The notes beneath the pieces are model-generated. The model did not search any database. It saw nothing but the letters and a program-made list of their open reading frames with translations, and had not been told where the DNA came from. Positions 42,914 through 50,744 of a stretch of 64,000 bases of DNA are shown here, piece after piece; within the stretch, counting starts at the first letter, position 1, and each line of letters starts with the position of its first letter. Origin of the DNA: Bacillota bacterium (GTDB lineage: Bacteria; Bacillota; DSM-12270; Thermacetogeniales; Thermacetogeniaceae); contig JABLXW010000002.1 of the NCBI GenBank assembly GCA_013177945.1, forward strand, positions 55,904 through 119,903, given 5' to 3'. Both the position numbers and the translations under genes were made by a program.

Positions 42914-43932
42914 TTTCTGCGGATAGAAATCCCAATCTTCGCGATCAGAGTAACCGTGAGGGACTTATCGAAAATCAGGCTCTGAGTGATCTGCGCGAAC
43001 TTATTATACATGTATTGAAAGAACTTGAAATAAGACGTTATCAGCAACGTCCACGTAAATCGAAAGAAAGATCCAGGGCCGGTGGCCTGTTTGCAGGTTT
43101 CGATCTTAAGGATTTACATGATTTATTGAAGAAGCAACACCCAGAGGATACTTATCTTATGCAGATGGTGGCCAGTAAACAAAAAGATCTGGCGGATCGG
43201 GTTAGAGAAGTTCAGGAAGTTTTATCACGATACCGCCGACTTGCAACGCTGGGGCAGTTGATAGATACTGTTCTACACGAAGGGCGTACACCTGTTGCAA
43301 AAATAGATAACGAGGCTTATCTGGGATTACGTGACATTAATCGCGCAGAAAATGAGAGCAAAATACCTGTAGAAAAGTTACGGAATCGTTTTGAGGTAAT
43401 AAGAACTCAATCCGGGGCTCTGGCAACTGTATTTCGTCGAATAGAACCCTTTGGGGGCAGGAAAAGGGGAAGGCCTAAAAGCGTTCGTCTGGAGCAGGTT
43501 ATTGCTGATGCTTTTGATCTTTTAAGCTCTGATATAAAAAGAGCGAATGTTCAGGTTGATCTTCCGCAAACCGATACGTGGGTTACTGTAGACCAGGCGG
43601 AAATTCAGGAAGTGATCATCAATCTGTTACAGAACAGCCTGTACTGGTTGCTTCAGGTACCGAAACAGCAACGTAGAATATCGGTTGTTGTTTCAAGGGA
43701 ATTGACGGGAGAGGTACAGATACTGTTTTCTGACAGTGGTCCGGGTGTTGATCCTGAGGTAAGAGAACGAATATTTGACCCGTATTTCTCAACCAAGCCT
43801 GATGGTATCGGGTTGGGTCTGGCTATCGCTGGGGAAATTGTGAGTGAGTATTATGACGGAGCATTAGAACTTGTTGAGGGCGGGCCTCTACCTGGTGCAA
43901 CTTTCAGGATAATTCTGCGCAGGAGGGTTTAG
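42911..43932 (+). CDS. Histidine-kinase core, C-terminal half of the frameshifted protein
   Basis: The frame continues the previous gene after a one-base shift; an internal start at 43015 has no clear site. It contains a long helical stretch (VASKQKDLADRVREVQEVLS), a HisKA-like motif LIDTVLHEGRTPVAKI, N-box EVIINLLQNSLYWLL, G1 FSDSGPGVDP, the F-box FDPYFSTK and G2 GIGLGLAIAGEIV. With the first half it makes a ~730-residue protein with two ATPase domains. The next gene, two bases after the stop, is a response regulator, so a phosphorelay is likely. Confidence 0.75.
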
Positions 43933-43933
43933 T

Positions 43934-44167
43934 ATGAGCTCTCAAATTACTTGGCGGATACTGCTTGTTGATGATGATCATCATTTTTGTCAAGAAGTAA
44001 AGGATTTACTGGAGGATCAGAATGTTTTGGACTCGGGTGACAGGTTAAATGTCACAACATTAAACAAATTTCACCAAGCTTTGGAAACCATCGAGAAGCA
44101 CCGTTTTGACTTGCTGATATGGATGTCAGACTTGATTATGGTGAAGGTCATACGGAAGAGCGGATAG
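43934..44167 (+). CDS. Response regulator, N-terminal part (frameshifted)
   Basis: Begins ITWRILLVDDDHHFCQEVKD, the first strand and acidic pocket of a receiver domain, and ends shortly after HRFDLLI. There the reading changes frame: the in-frame text becomes WMSDLIMVK, while the +1 alternative gives MDVRLDYGEGHTEE, which carries the phospho-acceptor Asp. One lost base explains both. ATG 43934 overlaps nothing and starts two bases after the kinase stop. Confidence 0.7.
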   Translation: MSSQITWRILLVDDDHHFCQEVKDLLEDQNVLDSGDRLNVTTLNKFHQALETIEKHRFDLLIWMSDLIMVKVIRKSG

Positions 44168-45096
44168 GTATTGAGACACTCCAATCCATAAAGGAAAGAT
44201 GTTTTATTCCGGTTATTTTTTACACTGCCGTGCCCCATCTTGTGCGCGATCTCGAAAACCAAGTGATTCGTGTTGTTGAAAAGACTCAGGGGTTGGAATG
44301 CTTGTTAGAAGTAATACGAGAAACCCTCAACACTCGTCTCCCCTCTATAAATAGAGCACTTGTCAGACATCTGAAAAAGGTTCAGCGGGAATATATGTGG
44401 GATTTTGTAAGTGTACACTGGGAGGAACTTGCTGACAGGTCTGATCCCACCACGCTTGCTTATTTACTTGCAAGACGCCTTGCTTTATCCCTTTCTGAAT
44501 CAGGTGTCTGTGAACTGATTCAGGACCTTGGTGGATCTCCAGAGAAAACTGGAGAAAAAGTTCATCCTGTAAAGTATTATATAATGCCCCCAGTGGTTAA
44601 TAAGCCCCTTGCTGGTGACCTTTATCGTGGCAGCGTTGATGGGCAGGATGGGTACTGGGTGCTGCTTACCCCAACCTGTGATATCTGGCAGGACAAAGCG
44701 GAAAGGATTTTGCTGGCTTTTTGCAGGCCGCTAGAGGACAGTAAGGAATATAGAAAATGGTTAGACAGATTGCCTGACCCGTCTAAAGACGTTGATAATG
44801 AATTTCGCAAATTGCTTGCAGACGGGCAGTCAGAACGTTACATGTTTTTACCTGGGGCTATTAAACTACCTCATCTTATTGTTGATTTTCAACAACTGGT
44901 TTCGGTACCATATGAACAGCTGACTCAAATGGAGAGAGTAGCGTCGCTGGATAGCCCCTTTGCAGGTAAACTTCTGACGCGGTTCGTTCGTTATTATGGA
45001 CGGCAGGGGGCGCCTGATCTTGATGTAGATGTTATCACGGAACTTTTGCGGAACCAGCTGTGCTGTACAGAAGCTGCCACTGCCAAAGAAGAGTAG
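44119..45096 (+). CDS. Response regulator, rest of receiver plus a C-terminal domain of unknown function
   Basis: Starts at the phospho-acceptor segment DVRLDYGEG, followed by VIFYTAVPH (conserved Thr) and VVEKTQG (conserved Lys), completing a receiver. About 250 further residues include an ordered domain with YWVLLTPTCDIWQDKAERIL. No DNA-binding motif was recognised, so the output is unknown. With the upstream piece the intact protein would be ~385 residues. It closes the methyltransferase locus. Confidence 0.65.
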   Translation: MDVRLDYGEGHTEERIGIETLQSIKERCFIPVIFYTAVPHLVRDLENQVIRVVEKTQGLECLLEVIRETLNTRLPSINRALVRHLKKVQREYMWDFVSVHWEELADRSDPTTLAYLLARRLALSLSESGVCELIQDLGGSPEKTGEKVHPVKYYIMPPVVNKPLAGDLYRGSVDGQDGYWVLLTPTCDIWQDKAERILLAFCRPLEDSKEYRKWLDRLPDPSKDVDNEFRKLLADGQSERYMFLPGAIKLPHLIVDFQQLVSVPYEQLTQMERVASLDSPFAGKLLTRFVRYYGRQGAPDLDVDVITELLRNQLCCTEAATAKEE

Positions 45097-45196
45097 CTTG
45101 CTAATTTCACAAGCATTCTTTTGTTGTTCAAGGTAGTGTCAATACTTTTGTGTAAAATTTAATTTCTGTTTAGGGCAACCCTCAACGAATGGATTT

Positions 45197-45653
45197 TTAG
45201 GCAACCGCTTTCTGCTGCATTTTCAAGAACCCATCAATCCTCTTTTCGACCAGGTTTGATTCAGATTCTGTGATATTGCAAAAATACACCTCAGGCAGCA
45301 GTCCTCATTAGGGAGGCTGTCCATCTGCCTTGTCCGTCTTTTAAATTCTCGATTTTTTCTTCTCTCCGCCTGTAGCGAGGAAGAACCTTCGATTCAAATT
45401 CGCCGTTACGGTCTCTTGCCACTTGAATATCTTCAATCAAGCCAAACCGGGTGAGGAGATCCCTTTCGTAATATCCGTTGCGGTTGTTATCCCTTTTGCC
45501 ATTTCCCCTCTGGTACTGCTCGTAACCCAGAAATTTGGTTAGTTCCTGCTTTATTGCTTCTTCGAGGGCATGTTTGATGAACTGCCTGATATAGAGAGCC
45601 AGATATCGGTTGATGAGAATTTCCTGCCCCCATTTCTCGTTGGCCCGTGTCAA
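45197..45653 (-). pseudogene. IS256-type transposase, internally deleted
   Basis: 45653-45291 encodes the N-terminus (FIKHALEEAIKQELTKFLGY, NGYYERDLLTRFGLIEDIQV) up to a basic patch, then unrelated residues. 45286-45197 encodes a typical C-terminus (YFCNITESESNLVEKRIDGF then LKMQQKAVA and stop). The central catalytic part is missing. A terminal sequence AGTGTCAATACTTTTGTG lies near 45135. Confidence 0.65.
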
Positions 45654-45720
45654 CCCATGAAAAAATCTTACCCAGGGATCACTAGCTCACTCATTTAAAG
45701 ATCTAACCCAACAAGATTAA

Positions 45721-46905
45721 CTAATTTGTTATCTCACAGCTATGAATTTCGTTTTCCGGAACCATGAACTCATCAGGCCCCTTGACCAGAAGCTCTTCAA
45801 TCTGTCTGTGGAGTGCTAAGGGATTTATAGCCTTGAATTGGTGTTCCAGAAAGGCCTGAACATTAGGTTCCAGAACTCCGGTCTCTATCAGGCGCTGGAA
45901 GGGAGTGCGGGCGACATCGTAGCGTTTTATAATCCGTCCACCCCGCCTTTCTTTGGCAATCACCTTCCTCATGGGGAGAAAGAGGTTCACAAAAGCTTGC
46001 CAGAAGCCCGTAGAGGGCGTTTAACCATGCAACAGCCTCGGGGGAATCTATCGTTCGTACCCGACGATTTCCCGCACAAATTGGCGGTTCTTTTGCTCCA
46101 CATGGGCATTGTCATTCTTCCGATAGGGTCGGCTTCGGGTAAACTCAAGCCCATTTTCCCGGCAGAACCTGACCAGGTGGTGATTGAGAAATTCACTGCC
46201 GTTGTCTGTATGCAGCCCCCAGGGCCAAAATGGCCATTCCCGAAGGATTCCAGCCAGTTCCCTGGAGATCCCTGCCTGGCCCCGTCCCAAAACGGCCCTG
46301 CGGCGGCTGTAGCCGCTGACGATATCAAGCACGGTAATGGTATAAGCGAACTGGCCCAAAGAGGAACCACCATTGTGCTCCACCAGGTCCACTTGCAACG
46401 CTCCCGGCCGTTCCTCATCCCAGGCATAGCTCCTAACCGGGACTTCAACCCGCAGCCCGGAAAGAGACCTGTTCCTGGACCCTACCAGCCTCCTCTTGGG
46501 AGATTGCCACCTGGCAAGGAGTCGGGCTAGGGTGGAACGACTGATTTCAGAAAGCTGGTCCTTGATCAGAGGAGTAAGAACAATCTCTCCGTGACGTGCT
46601 AGGCTCTCGGCTGTAGAAAGGAGTACGGGATGCAGCCGCTCCGCGCAAGGGTAGTCCAGTGCCTCCCAGACAACCTGGATGACAGGCAAGGCTTCCAGGT
46701 ATTTAGGCTTTCTTGCTCTGCGGATCTTCTGCTTTCTTTCGGGCAGTGGGTGATTCAGCACCTGAATGGCGTACTTCCGGTGGTAACTCAGGTTTTCCAC
46801 CACTTCATCGATGATCCGCGACCTCTCGTTTTTGGTTTTTGCGCCCCGGTAACGTCTTTGGGCAATGGCTAAATACTCACGGCGGCTTTGAAGTGACATT
46901 CTCAA
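45721..46905 (-). pseudogene. rve-type (IS481/ISNCY-like) transposase with two frameshifts
   Basis: 46905-46048 encodes an N-terminal helix-turn-helix and the DDE integrase core (LQVDLVEHNGG, PWGLHTDNGSEFLNHHLVRF, KNDNAHVEQKNRQFVREIVG). At IVGYER the frame breaks; the next frame gives DSPEAVAWLNALYGLLASF, breaks again, and continues as VNLFLPMRKVIAKERRGGRI to a stop at 45721. Two single-base losses explain this. Related short terminal sequences (TCACTCA-type, near 45690 and 46955) lie outside. The family name is provisional. Confidence 0.7.
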
Positions 46906-47338
46906 AACTCATCCCCCAGGTCAAGATTTATCCGTGAGTGAGCCATTTCCCTCTTGGTAAGATTTTAACTGAGTGATCGCGGTTGTTTTGGGAATTGTCT
47001 ATATATGAGGGTACGCCCTTTTTTGTGGTTTTTCCTTTTAATTGATTTTACGCTACCTCGGGGGAGTTGGATCAAAGAGCTGAAGTGCCGACAACAACCA
47101 CATAAAACTCTAGAAGTGCGCGAACGGCAACGGGAATTTATGGGGCATCTTGGGGATATTGGAGATGTAAAGCGGTAGGTTCGTATTATGCTCCAATCGT
47201 AAAACCACCTACACAGGTAAATGCTGACTACAGCAAAGAAATTTACTACGAATATTAAAAAATGTTGAGGCGGTTACAGCCGCTACCTCACTGTGCTCAA
47301 AAACAACGCAGGTAAGATTGCCGGTTTCCTTAGAGAGG
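46906..47338. other. AT-rich intergenic stretch, possible gene remnant
   Basis: Contains one end of the rve-type element. Between about 47105 and 47258 one plus-strand frame reads TGIYGASWGYWRCKAVGSYY then APIVKPPTQVNADYSK and EIYYEY before a stop; it has no start and may be the tail of a lost gene. Nothing else is recognisable. Confidence 0.35.
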
Positions 47339-47482
47339 TTGCTTACGTGGGAGGAGCTAGCGTATCAGACCATCTACGACCAGACATATAACTTCTTGCG
47401 CTGGAATCTCGGTTTCGCTCACACTACGTCTCACTGGATCGCCCTCGGCATCAAATGGATCATTCAATGGGGAGTATTGTAG
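47339..47482 (+). CDS. Small ORF of unknown function, 47 residues
   Basis: TTG start after AGAGAGG. The peptide is rich in Trp and Tyr (LTWEELAYQTIYDQTYNFLR, HWIALGIKWIIQW) and could be amphipathic. It stops one base before the next ATG, suggesting coupled translation. No family recognised; low certainty that it is real. Confidence 0.3.
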   Translation: MLTWEELAYQTIYDQTYNFLRWNLGFAHTTSHWIALGIKWIIQWGVL

Positions 47483-47483
47483 T

Positions 47484-47768
47484 ATGGGCGCTTCTGGCGG
47501 TACTCCTAACTTGGACCGCGTTCTTAGCGAGTTCAGTGAAGAAGAATATGAGGGGTTCAAGCAGTTCAAGCGCTGGATACCCGATAACCATGACAGGCTT
47601 TGGGCCCAACCTAAACTGGCCCGCGAATGCTTAGTAGAGGTCTTCAAGTGTCTTGTGCCAACCAGAGGCGAAGAAGACTTGGAACGGATTTTCGAAGCTC
47701 TAAGCAAAGACGCACCTGGGATGCCTCTTTTAAAGCTGTTCAACAAAAAATCAAGGAAAAGGGGTTAA
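47484..47768 (+). CDS. Hypothetical protein, 94 residues
   Basis: Mostly helical and hydrophilic (RVLSEFSEEEYEGFKQFKRW, LARECLVEVFKCLVPTRGEE) with a basic end (KKSRKRG). GGGGAG lies 10 bases before the ATG. No family recognised. It lies in a poorly characterised plus-strand run between decayed insertion sequences and a VapBC module. Confidence 0.45.
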   Translation: MGASGGTPNLDRVLSEFSEEEYEGFKQFKRWIPDNHDRLWAQPKLARECLVEVFKCLVPTRGEEDLERIFEALSKDAPGMPLLKLFNKKSRKRG

Positions 47769-47857
47769 TGTTCAAACCTGCGCCAGGATAGGATGGTCAG
47801 ATAGAAGCCCAAAGTACCAGTCTGCGGTGATCAAGGCGGCCCTGAGGACGCTTTCAA

Positions 47858-48118
47858 ATGATGCTCCGCTCCCATTCGTTGGATAGCCTCCTCAGGTTCG
47901 TTGAAACCTACGGCTCGTCGAGCGTAGCGAGCACGATTAGAAAATATGCCGGCAAGATCGCCGATATAGTGGATAAGCTGCTGACCTGGGCAGATGTTCC
48001 GCTGAAAGCTATTGAAGATCAAATCACAGGTGGTCTCAACGGGATCGGCGTTCCTTACTCCACGGGAAAGGCTGTAGGTTACTACATCCGACTATTTGTG
48101 GAGTGGGTTCTCCTCTGA
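47858..48118 (+). CDS. Hypothetical protein with amphipathic helices, 86 residues
   Basis: Includes VASTIRKYAGKIADIVDKLL and a hydrophobic end (GYYIRLFVEWVLL) that could sit on or in the membrane. A small membrane-active peptide is possible but not shown. ATG at 47858 with a second ATG immediately after; the ribosome binding site is modest. The next ORF begins 16 bases downstream. Confidence 0.4.
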   Translation: MMLRSHSLDSLLRFVETYGSSSVASTIRKYAGKIADIVDKLLTWADVPLKAIEDQITGGLNGIGVPYSTGKAVGYYIRLFVEWVLL

Positions 48119-48133
48119 GAGGCGGGTAGCATC

Positions 48134-48502
48134 TTGGACAAACATCAGGGCTTTGAGGAGCGGATTCGTAAGCTTGAGGAGCGGATTCGAGAGACGGAAA
48201 TTCGCCAGCGGCTCCTCGTGGATGCCATTGCCAGAGTTGCTGAACTGGTTGATCCCGACTTTCGCTCGTTTTCGCTGTTGGCTTTGATCTCTGGTTTCCG
48301 GGGCAAAGACATCGAAGAAATGCAACATTTCTTCGAGGAATGGGTCATCAACAACCTACCCGACGAGGAGAACGGGCGCGAAAAGTTTGTTCAAGAGTTT
48401 ACGCGGCGTTTCCCACAGTATGCCCATTTGCTGGAGGCGATAATGCAAGCCTACCAAGCGGATGGACTGTTTCCACAACTGACTCGCCTTATCTTGGAAT
48501 AG
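48134..48502 (+). CDS. Hypothetical coiled-coil protein, 122 residues
   Basis: The N-terminal 35 residues are a strong coiled coil of repeated EERIRKLEERIRETE type; the remainder is helical and acidic (DIEEMQHFFEEWVINNLPDE). TTG start behind GAGGCGGG. No family recognised. It is the last plus-strand gene before two minus-strand toxin-antitoxin modules. Confidence 0.5.
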   Translation: MDKHQGFEERIRKLEERIRETEIRQRLLVDAIARVAELVDPDFRSFSLLALISGFRGKDIEEMQHFFEEWVINNLPDEENGREKFVQEFTRRFPQYAHLLEAIMQAYQADGLFPQLTRLILE

Positions 48503-48568
48503 CTCCAGACAAGCGTGGGAAACGCAAACAAGGGAGTGGAACAGAATAGCAGCCGCAAGCCTACAGCC

Positions 48569-49003
48569 TTAGCCTGCTCCTGGAAGCGGGGTATGCGGCG
48601 GTGCTCGCTGCGGGCGTGTGGATGGTGGCGGCGAAAAATCATTGTCAAAGGAGCAGATGCTTTCCTCGCGTGTCCGGGCAAGCGCAGCAAGGTAGGCATC
48701 TGCGAAGTCGACGCTTTTTTTCGCCATATCTTGCAGGGCCTGGATAAGCAAAGCGGGGTTTTCAGCGAAAATACCGTCGGCGCTGAGAAAGGAGATCAGG
48801 GTTTCGGCGATCTGGCTTTTGGCATACCTGTAAAAAGAAGAAAGTACCCAGACGATTTCGGCTACTACCAGATGAGATACCCGCAGGCCGATATCTCCTT
48901 TTTCAGCACGGCTCATTAGCTCCAGGGCTTTAGCAGCCATTTCCGGTGGGTCGCCGGTGAGAAAGCGCAAGACAACGTTGGCATCAACCCAAAAATAAAC
49001 CAT
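48569..49003 (-). CDS. VapC-like PIN toxin
   Basis: 144 residues: VYFWVDANVVLRFLTGD (first catalytic Asp), a middle VVAEIVWVLSSFY (Glu), and VDFADAYLAALAR with FDNDF for the later acids. The normal C-terminal segment after FDNDF is replaced by a proline-rich tail ([20 protein letters not shown]), possibly from a frame change, so activity may be affected. It follows its AbrB-type antitoxin with a one-base overlap. Confidence 0.78.
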   Translation of the reverse strand: MVYFWVDANVVLRFLTGDPPEMAAKALELMSRAEKGDIGLRVSHLVVAEIVWVLSSFYRYAKSQIAETLISFLSADGIFAENPALLIQALQDMAKKSVDFADAYLAALARTREESICSFDNDFSPPPSTRPQRAPPHTPLPGAG

Positions 49004-49269
49004 TACCTTTCTTTCCCTTTACCCAGTATCTGCCGGGCCAGCCCGGTGGCTACCTCTTCGCGAACTTCCGTCTTGCCGGGGTAGGGTCTCTTAGCAGGCA
49101 GAGAAGCGTAGAGTTCGGTTAAGCGTTTGCGCTTCAGGGCCCTGACCTTAACCTCTCCGTCCGGGCTGAGATCGAACACGAGCTCGTCTCCCGGTTGTAA
49201 GTTAAGCTTACGGCGGACGGCTACGGGTATCGTCACCTGCCCCTTACTTGTTAACCTTGCTCTTAACAT
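49003..49269 (-). CDS. AbrB/MazE-type antitoxin
   Basis: 88 residues with a SpoVT-AbrB swapped-hairpin start RARLTSKGQVTIPVAVRRKL and QPGDELVFDL; the C-terminal half should bind the toxin. AGGAGGTATT precedes the ATG. This is the standard VapB position, one-base overlap with the PIN toxin. Confidence 0.82.
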   Translation of the reverse strand: MLRARLTSKGQVTIPVAVRRKLNLQPGDELVFDLSPDGEVKVRALKRKRLTELYASLPAKRPYPGKTEVREEVATGLARQILGKGKER

Positions 49270-49715
49270 TTAAATACCTCCTTACGTCTAAGGATAAGCC
49301 TTACATCAGTTCCTGTCAAGGGTAGTTGCCTGAACGGGGTTTGGACTGGTCTTTACCCTGGAATTCGGCCGCCGTTTCGCCCGGATGGCTGTCGCTTGGT
49401 GCGACACCGCGCTGGCCGCGATCACGCAGGAGGACAAGGCCCAGGGTAAGAAAATACCGTCCTCTTTCCAGGACCTGCGTGGCAGGGAGAGAGGGACGGA
49501 GCCGGAAGCCTTCATGGAAGCGATAAACAGGATGGCTCTGACCCAACCGAAGTTGCGGAAAGGGTAACGGAAGGGGAGCCGTCCGGGCCTGCTACCGGCC
49601 GGCAGCCCGGAATAGTACGTTGCATCTGAGTCCGCAAGCTGTTTTCGCGAAGATGCTGCTGGTGACCAGACAGAGAATGAGAGGTATGTGCAACCGCAAC
49701 ACGCGGCCAGCATCA
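49270..49715. other. Intergenic region with a possible gene tail
   Basis: Holds the upstream region of the AbrB/PIN pair (no clear promoter boxes found). On the plus strand 49334-49567 an open frame reads FTLEFGRRFARMAVAWCDTA, then ITQEDKAQGKKIPSSFQDLR, ending at QPKLRKG; it has no convincing start and may be the 3' end of a lost gene. Confidence 0.35.
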
Positions 49716-50147
49716 TCAAGAAAAGGGATTTACGGCCTTCACCTCGCCATAATACTGCCCGGGGTTCAGGTCTTCGGACCAGATTACTTTGCTGCCCAGC
49801 GCCTCGGCGCTGCGAATAATCATCGCGTCCCAAAAGGATATGGCGTACCTCTGTTGAATCCTGATGGCCTCCAGCACGTCACCGGCATCCGGCGTGTGCA
49901 CGCGCCAGTGCGAAAGATACTCAATGATCCGTGCTGCCGTTTCCGGCGGAAGCGGCTTGCGGACCTTTTGGGTTACCGTCACGTAGAACTCCTGCAATAC
50001 CTGCACGCTGAGGCAGCCGTTGCCCGATTGCCAGAGTTCTGCGACCAGAGCCTTAGCCCGGGTGTGCTTTTCCCCGGCCGAGGTATCGTGGGCATAAACC
50101 AGCACGCTGGTATCCACAAACTGCCGGCCGCCGTTTTCACCGGTCAT
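49716..50147 (-). CDS. PIN-domain toxin
   Basis: 143 residues starting MTGENGGRQFVDTSVLVYAH with the first Asp, then LSVQVLQEFYVTVTQK (Glu) and ISFWDAMIIRSAEALGSKVI and SEDL for the later acids, a complete PIN set. The ATG at 50147 follows AGGAGCG and overlaps the antitoxin stop by 11 bases. The frame is open further upstream, but that part is antisense-like to the antitoxin gene. Confidence 0.83.
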   Translation of the reverse strand: MTGENGGRQFVDTSVLVYAHDTSAGEKHTRAKALVAELWQSGNGCLSVQVLQEFYVTVTQKVRKPLPPETAARIIEYLSHWRVHTPDAGDVLEAIRIQQRYAISFWDAMIIRSAEALGSKVIWSEDLNPGQYYGEVKAVNPFS

Positions 50148-50376
50148 AGAGATCGCTCCTGGTCCACGTGATGTTTCCCTTCGTCGCCAGGTCAAACTCG
50201 TCCAGCATGGCCAGGTGGCACTCCTTTGCCCTGCGGTACTCGTCTTCCCTGCGCGTGAGGTCCACGAGCAACTGGGTGAGAAGACCGGAGAGCGAGGTAC
50301 CCCGCTCAATAGCGATATGTTTTGCCCGGCGCAGCACTTCCTTGGGTAGCGAAAGGGTAACATTCTGGTACTCCAC
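50137..50376 (-). CDS. CopG/RHH-type antitoxin
   Basis: 79 residues from GTG 50376 (GGAGGTG six bases upstream): MEYQNVTLSLPKEVLRRAKH is the strand-helix start of a ribbon-helix-helix, with GTSLSGLLTQLLVDLTRR as helix 2. It precedes and overlaps the PIN toxin. A longer GTG start (50391) is possible. An inverted repeat in its promoter is the likely operator. Confidence 0.8.
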   Translation of the reverse strand: MEYQNVTLSLPKEVLRRAKHIAIERGTSLSGLLTQLLVDLTRREDEYRRAKECHLAMLDEFDLATKGNITWTRSDLYDR

Positions 50377-50398
50377 ATCCTTCACCTCCACGTAAATA

Positions 50399-50428
50399 AG
50401 TGTATCACTTGGTTGCGTGATAAGTCAA
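50399..50428 (-). promoter_or_regulatory. Promoter and operator of the CopG/PIN module
   Basis: On the minus strand TTGACT (50428-50423) and TACACT (50404-50399) have an 18-base spacer. Within it TATCAC-N8-GTGATA (50403-50422) is a perfect inverted repeat overlapping the -10, a likely site for antitoxin autorepression. Confidence 0.55.
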
Positions 50429-50497
50429 GTCCTCCAGCATACGCGGATCGCGTCAAGCCACTATAGGGTGATGCCGAATTCACCACCTACAGATTCT

Positions 50498-50527
50498 GGT
50501 ATTTCCTTCCGGTATTAATAGGACAAT
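50498..50527 (+). promoter_or_regulatory. Candidate sigma-E-type promoter of the recombinase operon
   Basis: GGTATTT (50498-50504) and TAGGACAAT (50519-50527) are 14 bases apart, resembling the mother-cell sigma-E pattern (ATATT-N14-CATACAAT) except at the start of the -10. It lies about 44 bases before the small ORF upstream of the recombinase. In B. subtilis the skin recombinase gene is sigma-E dependent. Confidence 0.3.
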
Positions 50528-50570
50528 CCGTGTCTCACGTAGAATTTTGGCGAAAGGAGATGATTCCTTC

Positions 50571-50744
50571 ATGCCGAAGGTCAGGAAACTGGAGAAAAAG
50601 GCGGATGCAAGCGAAAAACCGATGGTTCGGGTTGTCCTGGGAGGAGGAGACGGCCTCAAGCGCGCTCTGCAGCTGCTGGCGAAAAAAGTGCTGGAGGAAA
50701 AGGAACGGAGGGAAAAATGCGCGCAGGAATCTATATCAGAGTAA
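50571..50744 (+). CDS. Small basic protein upstream of the recombinase
   Basis: 57 residues from ATG 50571 (AAAGGAGA ten bases upstream). Lysine-rich and helical (MPKVRKLEKKADASEK, GLKRALQLLAKKVLEEKERR) with a central VRVVLGGGDG. It overlaps the recombinase start by 28 bases, so both are likely made together. Position and size suggest a recombination-directionality or accessory factor, by analogy with the small factor needed for C. difficile skin excision, but no sequence similarity was established. Confidence 0.6.
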   Translation: MPKVRKLEKKADASEKPMVRVVLGGGDGLKRALQLLAKKVLEEKERREKCAQESISE

